Shown one piece after another: positions 25,511 through 34,365 of a stretch of DNA of 64,000 nucleotides (position 1 is the stretch's first letter; every line of letters begins with the position of its first letter). The stretch covers positions 62,001 to 126,000 of the forward strand of contig NZ_VIVR01000001.1 of NCBI RefSeq assembly GCF_007828955.1, written 5' to 3'. Origin of the DNA: Kitasatospora atroaurantiaca (GTDB taxonomy: Bacteria > Actinomycetota > Actinomycetes > Streptomycetales > Streptomycetaceae). The notes under the pieces were generated by a model, which worked only from the letters and a program-made list of their open reading frames with translations, was not told the DNA's origin and did not search any database. Made by a program: the position numbers and the translations under genes.

Positions 25511-26344
25511 ATGCCCGAACCTCTGCCCGCCGACCTCCAGCGGGAGATCGCCCGTAGCCTCCGGGTGGCTCCCGTCCCCAGCGCCGAGCAGGAGGCCGAA
25601 CGCCGGGTGGCGTTCCTGGCCGACCAGGTGCGGTCCGCCGGCGCGCGTTGTCTGGTGCTCGGCGTCAGCGGCGGGATCGACTCCACGACCACCGGGCGGC
25701 TGTGCCGGCTCGCGGTCGACCGGCTTCGCACCGCCGGGTACGAGGCGACGTTCTGCGCGATGCGGCTGCCCTACGGCGTGCAGGCGGACGAGGAGGACGC
25801 CCAGCTCGCGCTTGCCTTCATCCGGCCGGACCAGGTCCTGACGGTGGACATCAGGCCCGCGACCGACGCCGCAATCGACGCCCTGGCAGTCGCCGGCCTG
25901 GCCTTCGACGACAGCGCCCACGAGGACTTCGTCCGCGGCAACGTCAAGGCCCGTCAGCGGATGGTGGCCCAGTACGCGGTGGCGGGCGCGTCCGGCGGGC
26001 TGGTGGTCGGCACCGATCACGCCGCGGAGGCGGTCTGCGGGTTCTTCACCAAGTACGGCGACGGCGCGGCCGACATAATGCCCCTCGCCGGGCTCACCAA
26101 GCGTCAGGTACGGGCGATTGCCGCAGCGTTGGGCGCACCTGCGGCGCTCGTCCACAAGACGCCCACGGCCGACCTCGAGTCACTCGTACCCGGCCGGCCC
26201 GACGAGGAGGTGCTCGGCCTCGGCTACGACGCGCTGGACGACTTCCTCGAGGTGAGGCCGGTGAGCGAGGAGGTGTTCCGCACGGTGCTCGGCCACTACC
26301 GGCGGACCGAGCACAAGCGCCGCCCACCGGTCGTCCCTTCGTAG
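25511..26344 (+). CDS. nadE: ammonia-dependent NAD+ synthetase
   Basis: The protein is 277 residues from the ATG at 25511, after GGGAGCCGTC. CLVLGVSGGIDSTTTGRL is the PP-loop that binds ATP pyrophosphate. GNVKARQRMVAQYAVAG, GGLVVGTDHAAEAVCGFFTK and YGDGAADIMPLAGLTKRQVR match the NadE active site, and KTPTADLESLVPGRPDEEVL is the loop over deamido-NAD. It makes NAD+ from deamido-NAD, ATP and ammonia. There is no glutaminase domain. The length fits the NadE of E. coli type (about 275 residues). Confidence 0.93.
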   Translation: MPEPLPADLQREIARSLRVAPVPSAEQEAERRVAFLADQVRSAGARCLVLGVSGGIDSTTTGRLCRLAVDRLRTAGYEATFCAMRLPYGVQADEEDAQLALAFIRPDQVLTVDIRPATDAAIDALAVAGLAFDDSAHEDFVRGNVKARQRMVAQYAVAGASGGLVVGTDHAAEAVCGFFTKYGDGAADIMPLAGLTKRQVRAIAAALGAPAALVHKTPTADLESLVPGRPDEEVLGLGYDALDDFLEVRPVSEEVFRTVLGHYRRTEHKRRPPVVPS

Positions 26345-26397
26345 CGGCTCCGGAAGTGGCTGGTGTCCTGCGCCGGAGATCCGTCGTTAGCTCTTGT

Positions 26398-27216
26398 ATG
26401 AGCCCTTCTCCGGACGTGCCGTTGCGCCGCCGAGGCCCCAAGCTGGAGCCGCTGCTCCTGTCCGTCCATGAGCGGACGGAGTTGGAGCGATGGACGCGGC
26501 GGGCGACATCAGCTCAGGCGCTCGCTTTGCGGTCGCGGATCGTTTTGGCGTGCGCGGGTCCGCAGGGTCCGCCAATCATCGGTGTCGCACGGGAGTTGGG
26601 AATCACCGCGGATACCGTGCGCAAGTGGCGGCGACGCTTCCTGGCCGAGCGGCTGGACGGTCTGGTCGACGAACCACGGCCGGGCCGGCCACCCACCATC
26701 GCCGTGGAGAAGGTGGAGGCGGTGGTCGTGGCGACCCTCGAGGAGATCCCGAAGAACGCCACGCACTGGTCCCGCAGTTCGATGGCGGACCGCAGTGGGC
26801 TGTCCAAGTCCACCGTCGGCCGAATCTGGAGGAAGTTCCAGCTCAAGCCCCACCTGACCGACACGTTCAAGCTGTCGACGGACCCACTGTTCATTGAGAA
26901 GGTCTACGACGTGGTGGGCCTGTACTTCAACCCGCCCGAGGGCGCCGTGGTGCTGTCGGTCGACGAGAAGTCCCAGATCCAGGCCCTGGACCGCTCTCAA
27001 CCTGTCCTGCCGATAATGCCCGGCATGCCCGAGCGCCGCACCCACGACTACCTGCGCAACGGCCTGACCACCTTGTTCGCCGCCTTCGACGTCACCAACG
27101 GGCAGGTCATCAGCTCCCTGCACCGTCGGCACCGGGCCCAGGAGTTCAAGAAGTTCCTCATCAAGATCGACCGTGAGGTCCCCGACATCCACCTCATCTG
27201 CGACAACTACGGCACC
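26398..27216 (+). pseudogene. IS630-family transposase, 3' end lost
   Basis: The frame starts MSPSPDVPLRRRGPKLEPLL and carries the paired HTH region (IGVARELGITADTVRKWRRR, then SGLSKSTVGRIWRKFQLKP). The catalytic domain begins with [16 protein letters not shown] (first Asp) and runs to IHLICDNYGTH (second Asp). Identity stops there: the segment with the catalytic Glu (WINQVERWF in the intact relative at 29601-30941) is missing, and the frame runs into unrelated DNA. The two proteins are clearly homologous but not the same element. Confidence 0.85.
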
Positions 27217-27224
27217 CACCTGGG

Positions 27225-27416
27225 GCGCCCGCCCTTGTCAGCGCCGACCGGGTACGTGACCTCCGCGATCTTCGCCACGGGCATGCGCTGGGCGGACAGC
27301 AGCACCAGCTGGGCTCTCCGGCAGGTCACCACCGACCCGGCACCCCGGCGAACGATCCGCAGCAACCGTCTGCCCTCGTGGCCATTGATCTCCCGGACCC
27401 GCACGCGTTCAGCCAC
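27225..27416 (-). pseudogene. N-terminal piece of a second IS630-type transposase
   Basis: From the GTG at 27414-27416 the minus strand reads VAERVRVREINGHEGRRLLR, then SVVTCRRAQLVLLSAQRMPV and AKIAEVT, a standard IS630 N-terminus. After AEVT it jumps to KGGRPR, so an internal deletion has removed the rest of the HTH. It abuts the broken 3' end of the other IS630 gene, head to head. Confidence 0.75.
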
Positions 27417-27425
27417 GTGATCATT

Positions 27426-27455
27426 CTGACCATCCGGTGCTGCCCGGCCCAGCAC
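27426..27455. repeat. IS630 end-like repeat, copy 1
   Basis: CTGACCATCCGG followed by CCCGGCCCAGCAC (27426-27455) recurs with a few changes at 29493-29522 in the same orientation. Copy 1 lies directly upstream of the truncated IS630 gene start, so it is probably the outer end of that element. The two copies bracket the MFS/ArsR pair. Confidence 0.55.
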
Positions 27456-28739
27456 CTACATACTTGCCCCGGCGTCGCTCGTGCTGTCCATCCGGCGCCA
27501 GGCAGGGAAGGTCAGCGGGCAGAGCGTGATCAGCAGGTACGCCCCGCCGAGGAGCACGAGGGCCGTCGTCAGCCCGGCCCGGTCCACCAGGTAGCCGCAG
27601 GCGAGGCCGCCGAGCGGGGTCGCCAGCAGTACTCCCGCCGCCAGGACGCCCGTCACCCGGCTGCGCAGGGTGTCGGGCACGAGCTCGTACAGCACGGTCG
27701 AGACGATCGGGTTGAGGATCCCGGCGGCGACACCGGCGATGGCCAGCGTAATGCCCAAGGGCAGCAGGCCGGGCGCGAACGCCGCGACCAGCATGCGCGG
27801 GCTTCCGCTGACAATGAGGCAGCAGGCGTACAGCGACCAGCGGGGAAGCCTGGCCCCCAGCGCCGCGTGCAGCAGCGAGCCGCCGAGGGCGCCGGCCGCG
27901 AAGAGGCCGGCGAGCAGGCCGAGGTCGACCGACCCGCCGAGGTCGCGCTCAGCGTGCACGGGCAGCAGGACCGCGCTCCAGCCCTGGTCCAGGCCGTTGG
28001 TGACCATGAGCACCAAGGTGATGGCGAGCAGCAGCCGCTGACGGAGCAGGAAGGCAAGGCCCTCGCGCAGTTCGTCGCGGTACATGCGCAGGCTCACCGG
28101 GGGCCCGTCCCGTCGGGGGGCGGCGGCGGGGACACGCCGGACACCGAGGGTGACCAGCAGCGCCGAGACGCCGAAGGTCGCCGTGTCCAGGAGCAGGACC
28201 GGTCCCGCCCCGAACAGCGCGATCAGTACGCCGGCGGCCGAGGCGCCGAGCAGCCGGGCCCCTCTGGACGCACTTGTGTACAGGCTCATGGCCCGGGCGA
28301 GCGGGAGCCCGGCGTGATCGGCGAGATCAGGGGTGAGCACCTGGCGCGCGGTCTCTCCCGGCGCCTGGAAAAGCCCGTTGACCCCCATGAGCACACACAG
28401 CTGCCAGAACCGCAGGGCGCCTGCCCATTGGAGGAGCGGGATCAGCCCGATGGCCGTCCCGCACACCAGGTCCGACAGCACCGACGCGCGCAGGCGTCCG
28501 ATCCGGTCGATCACCGGTCCGCCGGCGAGCGCCGACACCGCCAGCGGCAGCATCCCGCAGAAGGCCACCAGGCCGGCCCGGGAGGCGCTGCCAGTGGTCT
28601 GCAGGACGAACCACGGCACACCGATGCCGGCGAGGGCGTTGCCGGTGATCGAGACGAGGTTCGCGGTCAGCAGGGCGCCGAGCGGCCGCCGGTCCGGGGC
28701 GGTCTGGGCCTCGTCGGCCCGAGCGGGGGCGACGGTCAT
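27456..28739 (-). CDS. MFS transporter (exporter type)
   Basis: The protein is 427 residues from the ATG at 28737-28739, after GGAGATACACCC. Twelve hydrophobic segments can be traced, starting with LGALLTANLVSITGNALAGI and ending with TALVLLGGAYLLITLCPL. GGPVIDRIGRLRASVLSDLV is the MFS loop 2-3 motif. It is of the enterobactin exporter/MFS_3 type often found in drug or metabolite export. The ArsR-type gene lies 29 bp upstream in the same direction, so the two form an operon. The stop codon touches the IS630-like repeat. Confidence 0.88.
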   Translation of the reverse strand: MTVAPARADEAQTAPDRRPLGALLTANLVSITGNALAGIGVPWFVLQTTGSASRAGLVAFCGMLPLAVSALAGGPVIDRIGRLRASVLSDLVCGTAIGLIPLLQWAGALRFWQLCVLMGVNGLFQAPGETARQVLTPDLADHAGLPLARAMSLYTSASRGARLLGASAAGVLIALFGAGPVLLLDTATFGVSALLVTLGVRRVPAAAPRRDGPPVSLRMYRDELREGLAFLLRQRLLLAITLVLMVTNGLDQGWSAVLLPVHAERDLGGSVDLGLLAGLFAAGALGGSLLHAALGARLPRWSLYACCLIVSGSPRMLVAAFAPGLLPLGITLAIAGVAAGILNPIVSTVLYELVPDTLRSRVTGVLAAGVLLATPLGGLACGYLVDRAGLTTALVLLGGAYLLITLCPLTFPAWRRMDSTSDAGASM

Positions 28740-28768
28740 GGGTGTATCTCCGGGCGGTTGTCGGGGCG

Positions 28769-29353
28769 TCAGCTCTTCGGCAGGGGAAAGGCGTGCAGGT
28801 GGATGCGGACCGGGACGGCCTGGTCCTCGCCGGCGGCGGCCCGGTCGCGGAAGCTCTGCACGAGTTCGTGTGCTCGGCCGACAAGCTCCCGCGCGAGTTC
28901 GGGCGTCAGGCGCAGGTTGAAGTCGCTCATGTCCCAGCTGCGACGCCACTCCTCGGGCCAGTCGCCGGTGCCGGCGAGCCAGCCGCCGAGCTCCCGCGCG
29001 TGGACGGAGGCCACCTCGTTCAGGAACACACCCATGGCGCCGCGTACTTCGGGGTCGGGGTTCTCCAGGAACTCCTCGAGGCTGTCGAACCGGTGGCCGC
29101 GGTGCTCGGCCCGCCACCAGCGTTCACGGGCGGTGCCCCGGTCCGGATCCTCCGCGATGAAGCCGTGCGCGCCGAGCTGCCGCAGGTGGTAGCTGACTGA
29201 GGCGGATGACTCGCCGAGCCTGGCGGCGAGCTTCGTCGCCGTGGCCGGGCCGTCCTCTCGCAGCGCGGCGAGCAGGCGCATCCGCAGTGGGTGCGCAAGG
29301 CCGCGCAGGGAGCGGGCGTCGAGGCTGCGTACGGCGGGCTGAGGTTCCGTCAT
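28769..29353 (-). CDS. ArsR-type HTH regulator of the MFS transporter
   Basis: The protein is 194 residues from the ATG at 29351-29353 (MTEPQPAVRSLDARSLRGLA). The winged HTH is AHPLRMRLLAALREDGPATA then LAARLGESSASVSYHLRQLG and the wing GFIAEDPDRGTARERWWRAE. A C-terminal helical domain of about 110 residues follows and may bind an effector. No metal-binding Cys cluster is present, so it is a PadR/ArsR-like drug sensor rather than a metal sensor. Its proximity to the MFS gene suggests autorepression relieved by a transported compound. Confidence 0.87.
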   Translation of the reverse strand: MTEPQPAVRSLDARSLRGLAHPLRMRLLAALREDGPATATKLAARLGESSASVSYHLRQLGAHGFIAEDPDRGTARERWWRAEHRGHRFDSLEEFLENPDPEVRGAMGVFLNEVASVHARELGGWLAGTGDWPEEWRRSWDMSDFNLRLTPELARELVGRAHELVQSFRDRAAAGEDQAVPVRIHLHAFPLPKS

Positions 29354-29492
29354 GATCGGCAGCCTAGCGATCGCCACCATTTCTTTGCAACGAAGTCTTT
29401 GCATGAAATGGGGTCGCCTTGACAGCCGTCGCCAAGGGGTGAACCTTCCGGGCACAGCACCGAGAGGTAGCCGGACGCCCCCGGCGGGGACT

Positions 29493-29522
29493 CTGACCAT
29501 CCGGCGCCACCCGGCCCAGCAC
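29493..29522. repeat. IS630 end-like repeat, copy 2
   Basis: CTGACCATCCGGCGCCACCC and CCCAGCAC match copy 1 at 27426-27455 in the same orientation. No transposase piece remains beside it. It marks the other edge of the MFS/ArsR segment. Confidence 0.5.
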
Positions 29523-29571
29523 AACCGGGCGCCACGTCAAAGCACGGCGAACGTTGCCTGATGCGGCACTA

Positions 29572-30987
29572 GTGTGATGCGCCGTAAATCACGAGGGAAA
29601 CTATTCCTGCGTTGATGGCCCAGGTGGGTTGATCTTGGCGAGGTAGTCAGCGAGGGATTTGAGGATCTCGTCGGCGGTCTTGGTCCAGGTGAACGGTCTC
29701 GGGTTCTGGTTCCAGGTGGCGATCCACGCCTTGATGTCGTCCTCGAGGGCTTTGACGGAGGTGTGGACGCCGCGGCGGATGAGTTTGTCGGTCAGCAGGC
29801 CGAACCAGCGCTCGACCTGGTTGATCCAGGACGAGCCGGTCGGGGTGAAGTGGACGTGGAAGCGCGGGTGCCGGCCGAGCCAGGTTCTGATCTCGGCGGT
29901 GTTGTGGGTGGCGTAGTTGTCGCACACCAGGTGCACGTCGAGCTCGGCGGGGACGGCCTTGTCTATCGTGACCAGGAATTTCTTGAACTCCAGGGCCCGG
30001 TGGCGGCGGTGGAGTTCTCCGATGACGGTTCCGTCGGCGATGTTGAAGGCTGCGAACAGGCTGGTGATGCCGTGGCGCAGGTAGTCGTGTGTGCGGCGTT
30101 CGGGCATGCCCGGCATCATCGGCAGGACCGGCTGGGACCGGTCCAGCGCCTGGATCTGGGACTTCTCGTCGACGCAGAGCACGACCGCCTTCTCGGGCGG
30201 GTTGTGGTAGAGCCCGACCACGTCCACCACCTTGTCCACGAACTGCGGGTCGGTGGAGAGCTTGAAGCTGTCCTGCTGGTGCGGCTTGAGGTCGAACTTC
30301 TTCCAGATCCGCCCGATGGTCGACTTCGACAGCCCTGTGCGGGTGGCCATCGACGCCCGCGACCAGTGCGTGTCGTTGCCCGGTGTCGACTCCAGTGTCG
30401 CCACCAGCACGTCCTCGACCTGGTCGAGCAGGATCGAGGGCGGCCTGCCCGGACGCGGCTCGTCCTGCAGGCCGTCCAGCCGCTTGTCGATGAACCGGGC
30501 CCGCCAGCGCTCCACCGTCGACTCGTCAACGCCCAGGTCCATCGCGGCCTGCCGGTTCGTCCCGCCGTCCGCGCAGCGCAGCACGATCCTGGCCCGCAGC
30601 GCGAGGTACTGCGCGGTCTTCGCCCGCCTGGCCCAACGCGTCAACTGGTCCCGCTCGGCGTCGCTCAGGACCAGGTCGGCCTTCGGGCGACCGATGCGGC
30701 CCTCATCCTGCAGGCCGGCCAGTCGGTCAGCAGCGAACCTACGACGCCACTTGGACACTGTCTTCGCCTGGACGTCAACATGCCGCGCGGCAGCGGCATT
30801 CGACATGCCGTCAGCGCACGCCAGAATGATCCGGGCCCGCTCGGCGGCTCTCCGGTCCCACGACCCGGCTCGACGCACCAACTCGGCACGCTCGTCCTCG
30901 GACAGCGAGATCACCACAGCAGAAGGCCCAGGGTGCGACACCCGAAAAGGGTAGCAACTTTCCCTCGTGATTTACGGCGCATCACAC
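29572..30987 (-). mobile_element. intact IS630-family insertion sequence (1,416 bp)
   Basis: Perfect 29-bp terminal inverted repeats occupy 29572-29600 and 30959-30987; each begins GTGTGATGCGCCGTAAATCA at its outer end. TA dinucleotides flank the element on both sides (29570-29571 and 30988-30989), the target duplication expected of IS630. The single transposase gene fills the interior. It is the only IS here that looks fully functional by both ends and gene, apart from the IS110. Confidence 0.95.
29601..30941 (-). CDS. IS630-family transposase
   Basis: The protein has 446 residues. Two HTH modules lie in tandem: [20 protein letters not shown] then [19 protein letters not shown], and [20 protein letters not shown] then [20 protein letters not shown] third HTH follows, [19 protein letters not shown]. 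The DDE domain has Asp in [14 protein letters not shown], Asp in [11 protein letters not shown] and Glu in [14 protein letters not shown]. The extra N-terminal HTH makes it about 90 residues longer than the usual IS630 transposase of about 350. It begins just inside the right repeat and stops at the left one. Confidence 0.93.
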   Translation of the reverse strand: MSHPGPSAVVISLSEDERAELVRRAGSWDRRAAERARIILACADGMSNAAAARHVDVQAKTVSKWRRRFAADRLAGLQDEGRIGRPKADLVLSDAERDQLTRWARRAKTAQYLALRARIVLRCADGGTNRQAAMDLGVDESTVERWRARFIDKRLDGLQDEPRPGRPPSILLDQVEDVLVATLESTPGNDTHWSRASMATRTGLSKSTIGRIWKKFDLKPHQQDSFKLSTDPQFVDKVVDVVGLYHNPPEKAVVLCVDEKSQIQALDRSQPVLPMMPGMPERRTHDYLRHGITSLFAAFNIADGTVIGELHRRHRALEFKKFLVTIDKAVPAELDVHLVCDNYATHNTAEIRTWLGRHPRFHVHFTPTGSSWINQVERWFGLLTDKLIRRGVHTSVKALEDDIKAWIATWNQNPRPFTWTKTADEILKSLADYLAKINPPGPSTQE

Positions 30988-30997
30988 TAGGCACACT

Positions 30998-32034
30998 TAA
31001 CGAGCTGGTGCGTGATTGCGGTGGCGATGTGACGGCTTGATCGTTCTCTCTTGGTCAGCTGGCGGCAGTGCGGTCGGAGACGAGGCCGGCGACGGCGAGA
31101 TAGGTGGCGGGGGGGGCTGGGTCCAGCGCGTCAGGCCCTTCCAACGCTTGTGGTCGGCGAGGGCGTGCTCGACGGAAGTGCGCTGGGAGGAGTGCTGGTG
31201 CGGGCCTGTTCCCGGGCTTCGTGGACCTCTGGTGCGGCGATCTTGTTCGGCTTTCTCGGCGGTGTGACCGCCCTGCCTGGGTGGTCTCGCCGGAGGCCCA
31301 AATGCCCGTCATCCAGAAGGACTTGGACCCTGGGGAACTGCCGGAAGAGGTCGTCGATCCCCTCGCCTCGTATCGCCGTGGCGTCGTGCATGGGCCCCGG
31401 TCGGAGGTTGCCGGTCCACAGGGTGCGGCCCTTGCCGTCGGCCACGACGGTGGCCTTCATGGTGTTCTGCTTCTTTTTCCGGAGACGAACGCCCGGCGCC
31501 CACTGCGGTGCGGGGCTGGGCGGCAGAGCTGGACCTCGGTGGCGTCCAGCCGCAGCACGACACCCTCGGCCTGGGCGTAGGCGAAGACGTCCGCCAGGGT
31601 CCGCAGCCGCACCCCAGGGCGGTCGGGCACCGCGAAGCCGCGAGCGGCGAGCAGGTCCCTGGCCTCGTGAATCGCACGGCTGATCGTGGAGCGGTCGACT
31701 CCGAAAAGCAGGGCCAGGACCGCGTGCGGCAGGTCGTGTCGCAGGTGGATGAGCGTGGCGCTCACCCGGTCCACGAACACGAGCCGGTGCCTGGCACCAG
31801 CACCGGCCGCCCGTCGCCGCTCTCCACCACGGGCGGCATGCCGCCGTCCCTCGACCACCGCATGCCACGGAGACGCCAGCTCGACGACCAGGTCCGCCAG
31901 ATGGTGCCGCGAGATCCCGGTCAGCACCCGATGGCCGAGGACCGCGCGGTTCACCTTGATCGTCACACCGTCAGATCCTGCCGTCCGCAACCGCGCTGGT
32001 CACATCGCCACCGCAATCATGTACCAGCTCGTTA
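30998..32034 (-). mobile_element. IS5-type element with 36-bp ends (1,037 bp)
   Basis: Inverted repeats of 36 bp (30998-31033 and 31999-32034) differ at only two positions; they begin TAACGAGCTGGT. The left end lies eight bases after the IS630 target TA. The enclosed transposase is frameshifted. The target duplication cannot be settled because the flanks are short and AT-poor. Confidence 0.8.
31055..31990 (-). pseudogene. DDE_Tnp_4/IS5-type transposase in several frames
   Basis: The N-terminal part reads MRTAGSDGVTIKVNRAVLGH, with the HTH_Tnp_4 domain FGVDRSTISRAIHEARDLLA and the first catalytic Asp in VVLRLDATEVQL. At GGAAAAAGAAGCAG (minus strand, near 31475) the reading must slip by -1 to continue as KKKQNTMKATVVADGKGRTL and IRGEGIDDLFRQFPRVQVLL. 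Near 31190 it must shift again to reach LADHKRWKGL, and at a G8 run once more to reach ATYLAVAGLVSDRTAAS. The first shift could be programmed; the others indicate decay. Confidence 0.75.
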
Positions 32035-32041
32035 TACGCAT

Positions 32042-32323
32042 ATGCAACGCCGCCACCGCACTGCCGCCACCGTCGGTGTCACCACGCTCGCCGCCGCGCA
32101 GGCCGGCGCCTACGGCTGTACTCGGGACGGGGTGGCGGCGAACCTGGTCTACACCAAGTCCATTCCGACCGTCAGCAGCGGGAACGGTGGGACGCTGTTC
32201 ACCTACTGGGACGGGTACGCGAACTGCTCGGTCTTCGTGAAGTCGGCGTACACGGGCACCAAGACCTGGACGTACCTGTTCATCACGGACTACAACGGTG
32301 ACGGAGGCGGCAGCGATAGCTAA
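32042..32323 (+). pseudogene. 5' part of a small secreted protein, cut by an IS200/IS605 element
   Basis: The frame starts MQRRHRTAATVGVTTLAAAQ, which resembles a shortened Sec signal peptide, then GYANCSVFVKSAYTGTKTWT and LFITDYNGDGGGSDS before a stop. The Tyr/Thr/Ser-rich pattern with paired Cys resembles Streptomyces spore-associated protein A-like secreted proteins, usually about 130 residues. Its stop (32321-32323) lies exactly at the edge of the IS200/IS605 element. A possible matching tail (NGKTVVYYVTAWHSCG) lies on the far side at 35523-35585. Confidence 0.5.
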
Positions 32324-32531
32324 CCCTTCCGGGCGTTGCGACGGACCAGCCCGGCCCGTTGAACGTTGACGGCTCCCACTGTGTCGGCGTGCGCCTGGTG
32401 GCCGCACCTGACACAGTGGAACGTCTCCTGTGTGGGCCGGTTCTCCGCCGAGACGTGCCCGCATGCGGGGCACTCGCGGGAGGTGTTGCGGGGGTCCACG
32501 GCGATCACTTCCCGTCCGGCGCTCTCAGCCT
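32320..32531 (-). pseudogene. tnpB: TnpB, C-terminal half (split by IS110)
   Basis: The minus strand reads AESAGREVIAVDPRNTSREC and continues with the zinc ribbon CPACGH...HCVRCGH, then AHADTVGAVNVQRAGL. This is the C-terminus of a TnpB nuclease, including the four Cys and the final catalytic Asp (HADTVGA). The frame joins that of the 34366-34951 piece if the IS110 is removed with one copy of CT. The normal tail after RAGLVRRN is shortened. Confidence 0.88.
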
Positions 32532-33116
32532 AATTCCTTCGTAAGCACTCCGCGGGCTTTCGCGGCTCGGCGGGGTGGTTCGAACGGGTTGTGATACCTG
32601 CACTCCACTCGGCCCTCAAGGAGGTCTGTGACGAGCACGGCTGCGCAACCCAGCTGGTGGGTGGTGGTTCTTGAGCTCCGGTGGATACCTCTCAACGTCA
32701 TGGCCGAGATGCCTTCCCACAGAGCGGTGCCATCTGGTGCTATCACGGCCGCCACCCACCAGCGCTGACACTGCTGGCAGTTGTGTGGGCGCCGGACGCA
32801 CGCCTTCTTTCAGCCCGGCCACGACGTCTCCGCCAAGATCGGCGGCATCCGGCGCCTTCACTGCCGCCAGCGGCGTCAACACCGTTTGCTTGATCACTCG
32901 TTGGAGTTGGTGGTGCGAGCCCGTCGCACGGTGATCTCTCGCTTACCCCGAGCCGTCCGAGCTCTGGGAACAGACCGGGGCCCGTGCGGTGAGCTGGTGC
33001 CACGAACGGCTTGTGAGGTGTCGGCCCGGTCCTTGATCGAGGCCTGGAATTAGGTCGCTGCGTGGCCCCGCATGCGCTCGTGACCAGCGCAAACAGCCAC
33101 ACTCGGGGAGGGAAAG
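32532..33116 (+). other. IS110 left-end non-coding region, probable bridge RNA locus
   Basis: In IS110-group elements the region 5' of the recombinase gene encodes the structured bridge RNA whose two loops pair with target and donor DNA. This 585-base left end is in the right place. It includes a promoter-sized stretch near 32880-33110 and several GC-rich dyads (for example GTGCGAGCCCGTCGCAC at 32914-32930). A minus-strand frame at 32525-32755 also exists and I cannot exclude it as a gene. By eye I found no convincing guide pair complementary to the target TCTCAG-CCT-TGGCGTG. Confidence 0.5.
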
Positions 33117-34343
33117 TTGATCTACTGCGGCATCGACTGGGCCGAGAGGACGCACGACGTCGCCCTGGTCGACGACGACGGCAAGCTCCTGGCCAAGCGC
33201 CACATCACCGACGACGCAGCCGGCTACAAGATCCTGCTGGACCTGCTCGCCGAGCACGGCGACACCGAGGACATCCCGATCCCGGTCGCCATCGAGACCT
33301 CCCGCGGCCTGCTCGTCGCGGTCCTTCGGACCGGGAAGCGCCAGGTCTACGCCATCAACCCGATGGCCGCCGCCCGCTACCGCGACCGCCACTCCGTGAC
33401 CCGGAAGAAGTCCGACCCCGGCGACGCCCTCGTCCTGGCGAACATCCTCCGCACCGACCGGCACGCCCACCGGCCGCTGCCGCAGGACAGCGATCTCGCC
33501 CGCGCCATCGCCGTCCTCGCCCGCGCCCAGCAGGACGCCGTCTGGAACCGGCAGCAGCTCGCCAACCAGCTCCGCTCGCTCCTGCGCGAGTACTTCCCCG
33601 CCGCCATCGACGCCTTCCTGCACTGGCAGAACGGTCTTTGCCGCCCCGAGACCCGCGTCCTGCTGGAGCTTGCTCCCACGCCCTCGCGCGCGGCCCGGCT
33701 GTCGCTCGCGCAGCTGCGGTCAGCGCTCAAGCGCGCCGGCCGCCAACGCCGGATCGACGCCGACGCCGAGCGCATCCGCGAGGTCCTACGGGCCGACTAC
33801 GCGCACCAGCCTCCGTTGGTCGAGGACGCGCTCGGCAAGCAGATGCTCGGCCTGTTGCGGCAGCTGGACGCCGCCTGCACGGCCGCTGACCAGCTCGCCG
33901 AGGCGGTGGAAGAGGCTTTCCCTCAGCATCCGGACGCCGAGGTGATCTTGAGCTTCCCCGGGCTCGGCACCCAGCTCGGCGCCCGGATCCTCGCTGAGAT
34001 CGGGGACGACCACGCCCGCTTCACCACCGCCCGCGGGATGAAGGCCTACGCCGGCGCGTCCCCCATCACCAGGGCGTCCGGCAAGAAGTCCAGCATCACC
34101 AGACGCTGGGTGAAGAACGATCGGCTCAACCACGTCGGCTACCTCTGGGCCTTCGCCTCACTGACCGCCTCGCCCGGGGCCAAAGCCCATTACGACCGAC
34201 GGCGCGAGGCCGGGGACTGGCACGCCGCGGCTCAGAGAAACCTCTTCAACAAGATGATCGGCCAGCTCTACTGCTGTCTCCAGAAGCACATCCTGTTCGA
34301 CGAGAACCTCGCCTTCCCCACACAACTTCTCGAAGCTGCTTGA
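33117..34343 (+). CDS. IS110-family recombinase (DEDD transposase)
   Basis: The protein is 408 residues from the TTG at 33117, four bases after GGAGGG. The RuvC-like DEDD domain shows Asp in MIYCGIDWAERTHDVALV, Glu in IPVAIETSRGLLVAVL and Asp residues in RKKSDPGDALVLANIL. The C-terminal Tnp_20 domain has FPGLGTQLGARILAEIGDDH and MKAYAGASPITRASGKKSSI, containing the candidate nucleophilic Ser. All catalytic positions look intact and the frame is unbroken, so the element may be active. Confidence 0.93.
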   Translation: MIYCGIDWAERTHDVALVDDDGKLLAKRHITDDAAGYKILLDLLAEHGDTEDIPIPVAIETSRGLLVAVLRTGKRQVYAINPMAAARYRDRHSVTRKKSDPGDALVLANILRTDRHAHRPLPQDSDLARAIAVLARAQQDAVWNRQQLANQLRSLLREYFPAAIDAFLHWQNGLCRPETRVLLELAPTPSRAARLSLAQLRSALKRAGRQRRIDADAERIREVLRADYAHQPPLVEDALGKQMLGLLRQLDAACTAADQLAEAVEEAFPQHPDAEVILSFPGLGTQLGARILAEIGDDHARFTTARGMKAYAGASPITRASGKKSSITRRWVKNDRLNHVGYLWAFASLTASPGAKAHYDRRREAGDWHAAAQRNLFNKMIGQLYCCLQKHILFDENLAFPTQLLEAA

Positions 34344-34365
34344 CGACTTAGCTCCGTGAGGTGTC

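Larger units (their letters stand above)
32530..34364 (+). mobile_element. IS110-family element with CT core (1,835 bp)
   Basis: The ends are exact because the target gene is known: tnpB reads ...HAK on one side and AESAG... on the other. The dinucleotide CT occurs at both junctions (32530-32531 and 34365-34366) and once in the restored tnpB. There are no terminal inverted repeats and no longer duplication, as expected of IS110 elements. A 585-base non-coding left end precedes the transposase gene, and only 21 bases follow its stop. Confidence 0.9.

Noticed and set aside
25648..26397. Plus-strand frame continuing upstream of the IS630 fragment
   Set aside because: Out-of-frame shadow of nadE; Arg/Gly/Pro-rich nonsense before the transposase ATG at 26398.
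28740..29117. Upstream extension of the MFS frame
   Set aside because: It is a different frame of the ArsR-type gene; the MFS start at 28739 has a GGAG site.
32525..32755. 76-codon minus-strand frame in the IS110 left end
   Set aside because: It reads like protein in places (DGTALWEGISAMTLRGIH), but it lies in the region expected to encode the bridge RNA and matches nothing I know; left as a doubt in the left-end entry.
32785..32825. Partial match between the IS110 left end (CACGCC...TTTCAGCC) and its target
   Set aside because: Six- and seven-base matches only three to four bases apart do not fit the two-sided loop of a bridge RNA; likely chance.
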